Below, piece by piece: positions 1 to 10,754 of a stretch of 64,000 bases of DNA (the stretch's first letter is position 1; every line of letters starts with the position of its first letter). A model generated the notes under the pieces. That model searched no databases and was not told where the DNA came from. It saw only the letters and a list, made by a program, of their open reading frames with translations. This DNA is from Sycobia sp. Sy_11. Lineage: Eukaryota; Arthropoda; Insecta; Hymenoptera; Epichrysomallidae. The DNA is taken from NCBI GenBank assembly GCA_018907035.1, contig JACCIC010000035.1, forward strand, positions 1 through 64,000, in the 5' to 3' direction. The translations under genes were made by a program, and so were the position numbers.

Positions 1-1895
1 AACGGGTAATTTTGTAAAGTATAATAGAAAACTTGGTACATTGAAAGAGAAAAGCCAATGTCGCTAATCTCTTTTCACCTTCAGAAAACAACTAGCTCTA
101 TTTAATAATTTCACTGACATATTGATGAATATTTATCGTCAAGCTGGTCATTTGGACAAATAGTGCTAGGGATACATACAAACAAACTTAACTGAAAATA
201 TAAGGAGGAAATCACACGCTTAATTACAATAACCTCTTAATACTGTGAGTATTCTTTTATTTTCAGCTGCTAAATACTAAACTGCTAAATAATAATTTTA
301 AAATAATAAATACTAACTAATAATAAATAACCTCAAATAACATTAAATAATAGTAAGCAGAATGATTAGTATAGATGTGATATCGACACCACTACAGTTA
401 AAATAGCTTTATAATGGAATACAAAATAATGCAATAAATATATTAATCCAGTTGAAGATTATTACCCACCATCTATCATAAATAACAACTTAACAACAAA
501 CCAACCTGAAGAGATAATAACCAAGTAAGTATAGTAGCTGAAAGTAGTAATAACAAGACAGGAAACCAACATAAAGAAGAGGACCAATATAAATGAAATA
601 ACTAAAAAACCAAAGGAACATTAACGAACAATTGGATACCTTTTCTTTTAAGGACAATGAGTGGATATAATTAATAACAATAGTAAACATAAACTAGACG
701 TGTTAAATAAAACCAAGTAAACTTCTTAGCATTGACAAATAACATAACAATTATAACTAACAAACATAAATAAGTATTTTCTGTGAAAAAAAAAAAAAAA
801 AACAAGGGGAGAGAAAATATACTGTCTATATACATTTTTTTTTTATATATGTATTTTTAGTGTGATTTACTTTTTTTTAATATTTAATAATAAAGCAACA
901 GGAGGATTTTATTTTTTTTCTTCCATTTCAATAAGTCTTAATTGAATCACCTACTGTCAGACAGGAATACTGCACTCTAAAATAGGTGTAGCCAAGAATA
1001 ACTGCAGTACTGGACAAATAACAACCTTAGTCAAGGTAACTGGGATAACAACAATTCAATTCAATATAACATAATATCAATAATAATAATAATAATAATA
1101 ACAACAATAATAACAATAATAATCATAATATCAATAATAACAATAATAATAACAACAATAATAACAATAATAATCATAATACCAATAATAATAATAATAG
1201 TAACATAATAAGAATGATAATAGCAACCATCAATAAATAAATGTTGATAAACAATTTTTTTTTTCTCTCTATCAACAACTTCGGAACTACTGTTCCACAC
1301 CTAAATTAAATCAGTCTTAAAAATTTTTTTTTACTACAAAAAAAAAAATTTTTTTTACTTTACCTTTAGAAAAATTTTTTTTTTCATTGGTATATATAAA
1401 TCAGCACACAGAATAAAAATTATTTTCTTTGAAGAAAAAAAAAAGGATTATAACCAATCTCATAAATAATCACACCTGAAGAAGAAAAAAAAAAGGAGGA
1501 TTACAACATAATAACATTCCTTTTATTATTATCTACTTACGTTAAAAATCAAGTCCAGTTCATGCATTTAGCATTCTCTTTATAATCAAGAAAATTTTAC
1601 TAGGGTAACTACTTAGTCCACTACTACGCATATAGACGAGTACAGAATATACTGGAAAGAGCAAAATTTGCTACAATTTGGTTGGAAATAGTAAGGTCCA
1701 GAGAGAGAAAAGAATACGATTTTACCTCCGGCTAGGAAAAAAAAATACGCTTTTAGATTTTACTCCAAGCACATATAAACAAGAACACATCGAACAGCTG
1801 TTCTTAAATTTTTATTATATATATACCGTGTTGTCTTTATTATTTTACATCCATATCGTGTATCGTCCCCCTTTCACAACCCCCACCTAGGAATA
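1..1895 (+). other. AT-rich 5' leader of Gypsy-A
   Basis: No coding sequence is recognisable before the gag start. The stretch is very AT-rich, with poly-A and poly-T runs, an AAT-type microsatellite near 1.08-1.2 kb, and a repeated GAAGAAAAAAAAAAGG-like motif near 1431 and 1480. Gypsy-B also has an AT-rich leader of about 1.7 kb between its primer binding site and gag, so I read this as the matching leader. The region might instead be unrelated flanking DNA; finding an LTR upstream of the window would decide. Confidence 0.5.
1076..1200. repeat. (AAT)n-like microsatellite
   Basis: Runs of AAT, AAC and ATC triplets fill this stretch. On the minus strand it reads as an isoleucine-rich open frame, which is an artefact of the repeat. 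Confidence 0.85.
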
Positions 1896-3836
1896 ATGGA
1901 GCTCCCTCAAGAAACCAGGAGTGAGATAGATGAGCAAAGAGCAAGACTTAGCAACGTTTACGAACAATTGCAAAAGGATGCGTTGCTCACAGAAGCCGAA
2001 CAGAAACACCTAAAAGTAGATGAGAATTTAACTACAGTAAGAGACAGATTACTGCGCTTCGAAATGCGGCGGCTGTTCGGACCAACAGCCGCAGAATGGC
2101 ACGCTGAAAAGGATGAAGCGAGACAGACAGACGGAGAGATAACGGAACTATCGAAGGTCTTGAGTTCCACCGCACTCGATCATATAGATCATGAAACAGC
2201 TAATATCAATAATGCGGAAAACAAAAGCTCCATCGAACCCCATGTTGCCACTATGGCACCCATCTGGTCGAATAACACCCCATATATGGGATACCCGTAC
2301 GGACCATGGCCGTCACCACCGTTGCACAGCACGAACACCACGGGAGTTAATCATCTCCCCGCTGCTGCCAACAGCTGGCAACCTCTGCCTGGAGGATGGC
2401 CATTCGCCCATCCGGCACTGTTCCAACAGTACGCCGCGATGCCACACACGGGTACGCCCTGCACAACAGCTGGAGCGCAGCCCACGCCCAATGCGGCATC
2501 GACAACCTCTAGTCACATGAACACCAGTCGACCCTTCGAGAACACCTATCTGAAGGAGACACGGACTGGACAATTGCTACGCCAGTGGAAGGTGCAGTTC
2601 ACTGGAGCCCCTCGCGAAGACGTAGAGGAATTTATTGATAGAATGGAAGAGACGATAAACAGTCTCGACATCCCAGCGGCTGACATTTTGAAACTAATTC
2701 CAGGGATACTGGGCGGCTCAGCTCGAATCTGGGCCAGACCCTTATATAAGCAATGGCGTACCCTGGAAGAGTTCAAGGCAGCGCTGCGCCGTCAATTTAG
2801 GCCTATCGACTATACTCTACGCCTAGAAGAGGAATTGCGTGACAGAACGCAAGGCTCAAAAGAGCCCATTGGCTCTTACCTCAGAGGCATACGTGTCCTG
2901 CTAGATAAAATGGCACCTGCACTGACACTGGAAGCACAGCTCGACAGGATATATAGAAACCTGCATCCATCATACATGGAAAAAATCAATAGAAACGAGT
3001 TCCAGTCCATCAACGAGCTGCAATTGCTGGGCCAGCAAATTGAGCTGAAGAGCGAGCTCAGAAAACGATATAAAGAGCCACTGGCACAAGACGAATGCAT
3101 GGTGAGTACCGCGGCCTGCTCTCCGTCGGAAAGGGCGAACAGACGATCGAGACTGGCGGCAATCGATAACGATAAAAACACGGCCCCGAAGAAAATGGTT
3201 ACGATAAGTGAACCATCCGCCTCAACAGACACTAGGAGCGACAGTGTACGATCGTATTCCCACAACTCACGGAGAGACACCCGAAGAGACAGTCCGTCCC
3301 AAATAGTCAACAGGGAAACAACGGCAAAACGAACAGAAGAAAACAGGCGACAAAGAAATCCATCGCCACGGTATCGGTCACCGTCCCCCTACCATAGAAG
3401 ACCACCCCCCTCACCCAGATATCCCTCACCTGTATCGGCATCACGTCCAAACAACCCCTCTCCATCCCCACCATACCGACACAGATACCCCTCGGGAAGT
3501 CCCCCACGTGACCGAGACCATGATTCACCGAGAAGGAGAACACCTGACCGACAATACCGATCGCCTAACGGAGACGATCATAAGTACCGCTCGTACAGAT
3601 CGCCCGACAGACGAGACCAGGAATATCGTTCCCCGACACGAGAGAACGGACGACATTCTAGAAATGGACCGCAGCGGGAGGACGACAGGCCCTGTTGGAC
3701 CTGTAAGAAACCAGGGCACTGGGCAGAAAGATGCCCAGATAGACGGAAAGTCTACTGTTATAATTGTGGCGAGAACAATGTCACGACATTGAATTGTCCC
3801 CGCTGCAGCCCACGGAAGAGCTCGGGAAACGAGTAA
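1896..3836 (+). CDS. gag: Gypsy-A Gag polyprotein
   Basis: An intact 646-codon frame. Residues about 225-400 are a retrotransposon capsid-like region, starting near a QWKVQFTGA motif that Gypsy-B Gag shares as QWKIRFNGA. Residues about 430-590 are rich in Arg, Ser and Pro with many RS and SP dipeptides, unlike most Gag proteins. The C-terminus has a CX2CX4HX4C zinc knuckle (C-W-T-C ... H ... C) followed by a second Cys-rich unit (CYNC ... CPRC) that lacks the usual His. Gag should form the particle and bind the element RNA. The frame ends 3 nt after a canonical slippery heptamer, so Gag-Pol is probably made by -1 frameshifting. The ATG at 1896 is the first in frame and precedes the conserved region; the exact start is not proven. 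Confidence 0.9.
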   Translation: MELPQETRSEIDEQRARLSNVYEQLQKDALLTEAEQKHLKVDENLTTVRDRLLRFEMRRLFGPTAAEWHAEKDEARQTDGEITELSKVLSSTALDHIDHETANINNAENKSSIEPHVATMAPIWSNNTPYMGYPYGPWPSPPLHSTNTTGVNHLPAAANSWQPLPGGWPFAHPALFQQYAAMPHTGTPCTTAGAQPTPNAASTTSSHMNTSRPFENTYLKETRTGQLLRQWKVQFTGAPREDVEEFIDRMEETINSLDIPAADILKLIPGILGGSARIWARPLYKQWRTLEEFKAALRRQFRPIDYTLRLEEELRDRTQGSKEPIGSYLRGIRVLLDKMAPALTLEAQLDRIYRNLHPSYMEKINRNEFQSINELQLLGQQIELKSELRKRYKEPLAQDECMVSTAACSPSERANRRSRLAAIDNDKNTAPKKMVTISEPSASTDTRSDSVRSYSHNSRRDTRRDSPSQIVNRETTAKRTEENRRQRNPSPRYRSPSPYHRRPPPSPRYPSPVSASRPNNPSPSPPYRHRYPSGSPPRDRDHDSPRRRTPDRQYRSPNGDDHKYRSYRSPDRRDQEYRSPTRENGRHSRNGPQREDDRPCWTCKKPGHWAERCPDRRKVYCYNCGENNVTTLNCPRCSPRKSSGNE

Positions 3837-6800
3837 GGGACGAGGATGCTGGAGTCGAACTCGAGAATCCCTACAACACGACTCCAAATATCTCAGACGA
3901 CGAATACGACTGCCCCAAAGCCAGGGATGTAACTCACATACATCCCAACATCAAGGCACCCAAGGAAGAAAACAGATTCTTCCTCAACATTGAGCTGATG
4001 GGGAAGATTTTCCCAGCGCTGATCGATCCTGGCGCTCGGAAATCCTACGTAGGCCCTGGTCCCGGCAAACTGGTAAAGTCAGCTATTATACCGGTGCGCT
4101 CCTATATGCAGATGCAGGACGGCAAGGTATGTCCTGACGAAGGCGAGGTCGATCTGTCACTAACGATCGACAACCAACGGCTTAAAGCCCGCTTCAAAGT
4201 ATCGGCCTCCTTGAAATACGCCATGATCCTTGGTATGGACATATTTTCGTCGCTAAAGATGACCATCAACTTTGCAGACGCTACGTGGCACACGCCTAAG
4301 AAAATCATCAGGCGTTTCGTCACCCAACGCCGTGACTCACCTGAAGCTATCACGGCTATTGCAGCCGTTAACGGGGTAGCACAACTAAAGGACACGGAGA
4401 AAAAAGAAATGGACCGAGTGCTACGGCACCTTATACCGGAAAAAACCGGAACGCTGAAATTGGCACGCATGCAGCCACATTATATTGACACCCAGGGGCA
4501 CCGTCCCATAAAACAGCGTCTCCGGCGAATACCGGATAAACTCCTCCAGCAGGCTCATGCGAAAATTGACCGATTGCTCGAGGAGGGTATCATAGAACCG
4601 TCAGAAAGCTCGTGGAGCAGCTGCCCGGTAATCGTCCCTAAAAAGGACGGAAAAATAAGGTTCTGCATCGACTACCGGGCAGTCAACGCCATTACTAAGA
4701 AGGACGCATACCCTCTTCCGCATATGGATGTCCTGCTGGACAATTTACGTGACGCGCGGTACCTGACTAAAATAGATCTTAGCCAGGCCTACCACCAGAT
4801 ACCGCTTGAAGAGAGCAGTAAAGAGGTCACCGCCTTTGCGGTCCCGCAGAAAGGCCTCTTTCAATATACGAGACTACCTTATGGGCTAACGAACGCCCCG
4901 GCCACATTCCAGCGAGGTATGGACCTTGTTTTCGGGCCAGCGTGGCAACCGAATGTCTTCGTGTATATGGACGATATTATCGTCGCTACGAAGACCTTCG
5001 AGCAGCACCTTCGTGAGGTGAAAGCGGTCCTCACCCGCTTGAACGAGATAGGCCTACAGATAAACAAGGAGAAATCCGAGTTTTGCTGCCCGGAGGTCAA
5101 GTACCTAGGGTACATCGTAGACGCGGACGGTCTGCACACTGACCCCGACAAAATTCGCCCAGTAAGCGAATACCCAAGGCCTACCAACCTGCGACAATTG
5201 AGGGCCTTTCTAGGCATGGTCGGGTGGTACGCTAGATTCATAAAGGACTTAGCGGAAATCAAGCTGCCCCTCACCAAACTATTGAAAAAAAACATCCAGT
5301 GGCACTGGGAAGAAGCGCAACAGGAAGCTTTCGACAAGCTCAGAATCCTGTTGACGCAAGCGCCTGTGCTAGCGCGCCCCGTGCAGAATCAACCGTATGT
5401 CTTGCAAACCGATGCGAGCAATTACGCTCTAGGAGCAGTGCTAAGCCAAGACCACCACGGCGAAGAGCACCCGATTGCTTACGCAAGCAGGACATTGACA
5501 CCAGCTGAGACAAATTATACCGTCACCGAGAAGGAGTGCCTAGCCGTCCTATGGGCCGTAGAAAAATTCCGCGGGTATTTACTCGGCGAAAAGTTTACGG
5601 TGATAACTGACCACAGTAGCCTTAAGTGGTTACATACATTGAAAGACCCAACAGGACGTTTAGCTAGATGGGCAACAGCACTCCAAGCGTACAACATGGA
5701 AATCGTCCACAGAAAGGGAGCACTACCTCATGTGCCAGATGCCCTATCAAGGCCCCCTCAACACCCAGAGTCCTCTACCGCAACTCTCACCACACTTGAA
5801 ATGGACGATTGGTACCGCCAGAAAAGCGCCGAGATCCAAAAACACCCGGAGTTATATCCCGATTGGTCGATCAAAGAGGGACGGTTGTATAAACATCGGC
5901 CTAATGACATTACGAAAGCGCTAGGCCACGACCAGGATGACTGGAAGCTCGTGGTACCCTCTAACGACAGAGAGCGCGTCCTCCACGAGTGTCATAACAC
6001 TCTGACCTCAGGGCACTTTGGAGTGGATAAAACCACTCACAAAGTCGGCCAGCAGTACTACTGGCCAGGTATGAAAAGAGACATACAGAAACATGTGAAA
6101 CACTGCCCTGAGTGTCAAATACACAAAGTGTCGCAGAGAGGACCCACGGGCTTAATGTCGCAACGAAACATCGAAGGTCCCTGGAGCAGTGTAGCTGCAG
6201 ATATCATGGGCCCGTTCCCGACCAGCAAGGGACAACATAAGTATCTCTTGGTGTTCCAAGACCTTTTCACCAAATACATCGAGATACGTCCATTGCGAAA
6301 AGCAAATGGCCAAGCGATCACACGGGCACTAGAAGATCAGATCATCTTCAAGTGGGGTTGCCCGAAATACCTAATTTCGGATAATGGTACCGAGTTTGCC
6401 AACAACTGGCTAAAGACCAAACTCGGAGAATTGGGTATAGTACACCAATTTATTGCGCCGTACCACGCACAGGCCAACCCTGTAGAAAGAGTAAACAGGG
6501 TCATCAAAACCATGATCGCGATTTTTGTCCAAAACGACCATAAAAACTGGGACATCCACCTCCCAGAGTTGGCATTTGCAGTGAACACAGCAGTGCACGC
6601 TAGCACCTAGACATCGCCGGCATTTTTAAATTTTGGCCGGAATCCCCGAGAAATGCCGACGTATCGTCAGTCTCAAGATTCAACGCTGCAGGTGCAAACA
6701 TTAACACCACTGGAATGGCAAAATCGCATGAAAAGATTGCCCGCCATCCACAATCTCATAAGAAAACACCTGAGCACCGCAAGTCAAAAACAGGCCAAAT

Positions 6801-7549
6801 ATTATAACAAGGGTCGCCGAGCGGAAATATTTGAGATAAACGATATGGTATGTCGACGCAACCATGTTCTGTCGTCCGGTCCCAGCCAATTCTCAGCGAA
6901 ATTGGCCCCAAAATTTGTAGCTCCCTGTAAAATTACGAAAAAGATATCCCCCGTCGTATTCGAGATCAAAGACATGAGTGACGGGAAAACGACAAAGGCA
7001 CATATATCAGACCTCAAGAGATATCATCAACCTAATAGCAGTAATTTATCCACAGGTATCAACAACGAACAGCAACATGTACCGAGTAAACGGATGAGGC
7101 AGAGGACTGCGTCGATCGGTCATGTCCGATCAGTCCAAGAGACCTGGGGACGAACAAATTCTCCCATCCCTCGCGGACGACCCAGAAGAAATGTGGGGGT
7201 TAACGTCCAGAAGCGTAACCGCACCAACGGTGCATATACGCAGAAGTTCTCCCAACCGCTTCAATACTACTCTCGATATGGAGAAAGTAAGCGAGGCCCT
7301 CGAAGAGGTATGGAAATCGCGACTGAATTTAATTCAGTTCAGTCCCGATACAACACAGGAGTTCGTCGAAGAGGAAGCGGCGATGCAAACTATACCAATA
7401 GCGGAAGCATCATTCGCCCCCTCGCTATTGGACACAAGCATACCGACCCCCGAGGACCCCGAAAATCCCACCCAAACCCAAACCCAAACCATTACCGACA
7501 ACGTCTCATACCCCAATACAGAATATTTAGAGGAGGTAGCTCAAGATGA
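3764..7549 (+). pseudogene. pol: Gypsy-A Pol with one in-frame stop
   Basis: The frame lies -1 to gag and overlaps its end. Domains in order: aspartic protease with DPGA at the active site (about 4028) instead of D(S/T)GA; reverse transcriptase with YMDD near 4965; RNase H starting near a TDAS motif at about 5409; integrase with an HHCC finger at about 5982-6118 and D, D, E near 6200, 6380 and 6485; then a GPY/F-like module near 6900-7030 and a basic tail. A TAG at 6608-6610 interrupts the integrase shortly after the catalytic Glu, and the same frame continues to 7549. The tail holds a GRPRR AT-hook-like motif at 7175-7189. The final 430 nt overlap the third ORF in another frame. Apart from the stop the domain series is complete, suggesting recent loss. 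Confidence 0.85.
3824..3830 (+). promoter_or_regulatory. -1 frameshift slippery heptamer GGGAAAC
   Basis: The zero-frame codons are TCG GGA AAC GAG TAA, so the heptamer reads G GGA AAC in the correct X XXY YYZ phase, with one codon (GAG) between it and the gag stop at 3834. A -1 slip here enters exactly the pol frame. GGGAAAC is a known retroviral frameshift heptamer. I did not fold the downstream RNA for a stimulatory structure. Confidence 0.75.
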
Positions 7550-9156
7550 GTGCGAGCGTCCGCAAAGACGTAAAACTACGATAGATGCAGAGGAGAACAC
7601 CACCTCCTGCGAGCGTCCGGAACGACGTAAAACTACCAACACCGCAGGAAATGACACCTCCTGCGAGCGTCCGGAACGACGTAAAACTACCAACACCGCA
7701 GGAAATGACACCTCCTGCGAGCGTCCGAAACGACGTAAAACTACCAACACCGCAGGAAATGACACCTCCTGCGAGCGTCCGGAACGACGTAAAACTACCA
7801 ACACCGCAGGAAATGACACCTCCTGCGAGCGTCCGCAACGACGTAAAACTACGGAGAAGGCACAACATCAACAGTGCGATCGTCCGCAAAGACGAGAAAC
7901 TACGAAAACTCAAGAAGAACACGCTCAGCAAAATGAAGACACAGGACATCAACAGAAGGTAGAAGGTAGAGAACCGGCAAATGAGGAGGAAGATGGATAC
8001 ATTTCCGAAGCAGCCTCATACAAAACGGGTCCATTAGAACCGTCACGTACAAAGGTCCGGGTACAGAAAGATTTTACCCCGCACGACCAAATACGTTCGG
8101 TCAGCCCGTTACCATATAGACCAGGGCCAAGGATTCTTAAGTGACATCCTCCCAAAAAGCCACACGCACCTAAAAATGTGGAGAAAGTAGTATATGTGAG
8201 CACCCCGGAACATGGAGACGTTCGACTATATCGCGGAGACCGATGTGCGTTCATGCGGTCTATCGCAACACAACAGTCGGACATGCAACCCCATCCAACC
8301 GCACATGATGCTCACGCCACTACTAAGGAGAGATACATCATTCCGACCAAATACAGGAAGGCAACAAACGATGTTATCGCAGAATCCCCCCAAATCGCCC
8401 CACAGCAAGGAAATACCCCCATACCGTACCCACATACCGTCGCCCCAACCCATAACCCGAAACAAAACAAAGAAAGCAAGAAAAGGGTTAACCCATTCAC
8501 AATACCACCACCGGAGAGTAAAGAAATAGAAACAAGCCCAGTGGCGAGCCTGAACAATTCAGAAGAAGAGGTAATCATAGAGGCAATTGTCACCAAAGGC
8601 AGCAAGAAACTCCCAGGCTTGATGGAGACCCTTATCGCACCACCCCCCAATTTTATCCCGCCCATACGGCCCCACCCTTCAATCCCCACAACGCCACTTC
8701 CGGGTCTCGGAAGCATGCGCAATAGGTCCTTCACGGGCCCAGCAGGAGCTGAAGGTTCGGACCATGGCGAGGCAGCAGTAACAAACTGCTGGCAATTGTA
8801 GCGAGGTCGGTCACCGCTACAACGCCTGCCCACACCCCAGATCAAGGAGATTTTGTTATAGGTGTGGCAGAGCCGGCATTGACGTTAGCATGTGCACGTC
8901 CTGCCGGAAGCCGACCCCTGCCGTTCCGTCTTGGGAGGGGGAGGACGTTAGAGGGGTAGAGAAGACGACACGTCAGGTGTCAGAAGATTTGGTGGAGCCA
9001 CTAGGGATGGCGAACGTGAATGAGGAGGTGACGGGAGCGCCTATGTCAATACCGCCAATGATGGAGCAAACCATTAGGCAAGCGGCAGCCGCCGCGGGAG
9101 CTCAGCAACCACTACTCATTATAATGCCGGGGGCGACTGTTTATTTAAATAAGTAG
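7122..9156 (+). pseudogene. Gypsy-A third ORF with Gag-like zinc knuckles
   Basis: This frame (+1 to pol) starts inside the pol tail. Its first part (7122-8144) is acidic, then carries 18-residue tandem repeats around CERPERRKTT. A TGA at 8142-8144 interrupts it, and the same frame continues to 8801 through a Pro-rich stretch. One base near 8793 then shifts the frame. The first Cys of a zinc knuckle lies before that base, and its partner Cys, His and Cys lie after it (8797-8829), with a second Cys-rich unit at 8854-8901 and a tail to 9156. The paired arrangement matches the Gag-A knuckles. I see no signal peptide or membrane segment, so it is not a typical envelope protein despite its position. 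Function is unknown; nucleic-acid binding is inferred. A captured fragment of another gag is the main alternative. Confidence 0.6.
7601..7856 (+). repeat. 54-bp coding tandem repeat
   Basis: Near-identical 54-bp units begin at about 7601, 7655, 7709, 7763 and 7817. Each encodes 18 residues containing CERPxRRKTT. The period is a multiple of three, so the third ORF stays open through the array. Confidence 0.9.
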
Positions 9157-9279
9157 ATCGCCTGTTGCTGAGTGCCCACGCTACCGCAGAAGGACATGAT
9201 ACAGGGCTGGAGGTCATAGAGGGGCACCGACATAAATAATGCCCAGCCAGAGGCGTAAAAGTGCAGAAAGTAGAGATTA

Positions 9280-9760
9280 TAAAATAGTGGCACGGGTACA
9301 TAAATGGCGCGAAGAGAGGAAACTAAATATAAATATAAATGGCGCGAAGAGGTGTACATAAGTATTAAAATGGCGCGTGAATAGGCGCACGCACATATTC
9401 AAAAGGCGCGCAAATAGGAGTACACATGTATAAATGACGTATAAATGGCACAAAGAGAAGTACATATGTAGAAACGATACACAAAACGGCGCAGATAGGA
9501 GCATGTGCGCATAAAATGGCCCTGCGTATAAAATGGCGCAAACCGGAGTAAGCTCAGATATAACTGGCGCAAACAGGAGCAAATATATATAGAGGGCGTA
9601 GACAGGAGCAAACCCCTATAATATGGCGCAGTCTATATAAGAAGCATATAAAATGGCGCAAACAAGAGCCAATCCACAAAGTGACGCCCCGTGAACCTGG
9701 GCAGAGCAACGATACATGATGTATTGCGAGAGTATATAGAAAGGCGCAAGCATAAAAACG
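9280..9760 (+). repeat. degenerate ~30-bp array with ATGGCGC core
   Basis: About a dozen units share the form TATAAAATGGCGCAAACAGG followed by a short variable tail. Clear cores occur near 9303, 9339, 9371, 9531, 9564, 9623 and 9651. Spacing varies from about 27 to 37 bp and the array has no long open frame. Confidence 0.8.
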
Positions 9761-10741
9761 TTGATATCTAGAATAATGCCCAACGCAGAAATGGAAGAAG
9801 TAGCACCCCTATCGTTTTTTCCCGTACGGCCATCCCCATGATTCCCCCACCACGTCCCAAGAGAGGAAACGGTACCCATATATCCCCATGGAAAATATAT
9901 ATGGAGTGAGCGCGAATCGTGTTGAGGGATGACCTGGAAAATTGAAAAAGAAAAGGGACATTAGAGCCAACCCCTCAGCCGAGATACATTGATGGCACAG
10001 CGTCGGTGGGTGAGGACAAAAGCAATAGCACCAGTTAGAAGAGCGCACAATGGCTCCCATAGTAACTAAGCTACTTGCTCGCCCCACCAACGCTGTACCA
10101 ACCCCGATAATAGGAACGTCACTAACAACGACTATTTTTCCAGCGAACTTGCAACAAGCAGAAGAAGAAGAAGAGAATCGCAAGAAAGAAAGCGAAATGA
10201 TTGCAAGAAAGACACAGAAGTGAGCGTTAGAAACCTGATTAGGTAGCTAGGACAGGATTTATATTAATATTAGTTATAGTTTTTTCTTTCGTCACCTAAT
10301 AATAATAATCTACATTTCTCTAGGATAAGTCCCGTTAGCAATAGGTTAGAATAGGGTTTAGTTTATAATTAGACGTAGGGGAGTAGTAATAGGAATAACA
10401 AATAGAATTATATCGAGCCATAGCGAGCCACCGACGACCAAGCGCTGCACCAGCGGGTGCAATCACATTTTTCGTTTTCGTTACCACAAATTACTTTTTT
10501 TTATTTCTCGTTTATACCCATGCGAAGGGTAAACCAATGGTCGTCGTTTTTTTTTCTTTTGCCCAAATCATGTATTGTCCCCCTACCGTGTTTTTGTCAA
10601 AGAATGTATGATCCCTTACCGTATGTATTTAACCTCGGTGTTAGTCCCCACTATGTTCTCCGAAGTACATATACGACGTTCGCGTCTCGCGTACGGACAC
10701 CCTGCACAACCTTTCGCGATCACGCGCCCCCCCTGCGGTTT

Positions 10742-10752
10742 GGGAGGGGGAG
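10742..10752 (+). promoter_or_regulatory. polypurine tract of Gypsy-A
   Basis: The purine run GGGAGGGGGAG lies just before the proposed LTR start TGTAACCGCC. This is the expected position for the plus-strand primer in LTR retrotransposons. Confidence 0.65.
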
Positions 10753-10754
10753 TT

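Larger units (their letters stand above)
9157..10754 (+). other. 3' untranslated region of Gypsy-A
   Basis: No conserved coding sequence is seen. The left part holds a degenerate array (see 9280-9760). The right part is mixed sequence ending in a polypurine tract. Confidence 0.5.

Noticed and set aside
1061..1300. Minus-strand poly-isoleucine ORF
   Set aside because: Produced by the AAT microsatellite.
7601..7856. CRISPR-like regularly spaced repeat
   Set aside because: Units are contiguous with no unique spacers and encode protein repeats in a eukaryotic element.
7527..7952. Long minus-strand open frame with Ser/Phe/Arg repeats
   Set aside because: It is the antisense of the 54-bp coding repeat in the third Gypsy-A ORF; the frame stays open only because the repeat length is a multiple of three.
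7122..9156. Envelope gene in Gypsy-A
   Set aside because: No signal peptide, furin-like site or membrane anchor is visible; the C-terminus is a zinc-knuckle region.
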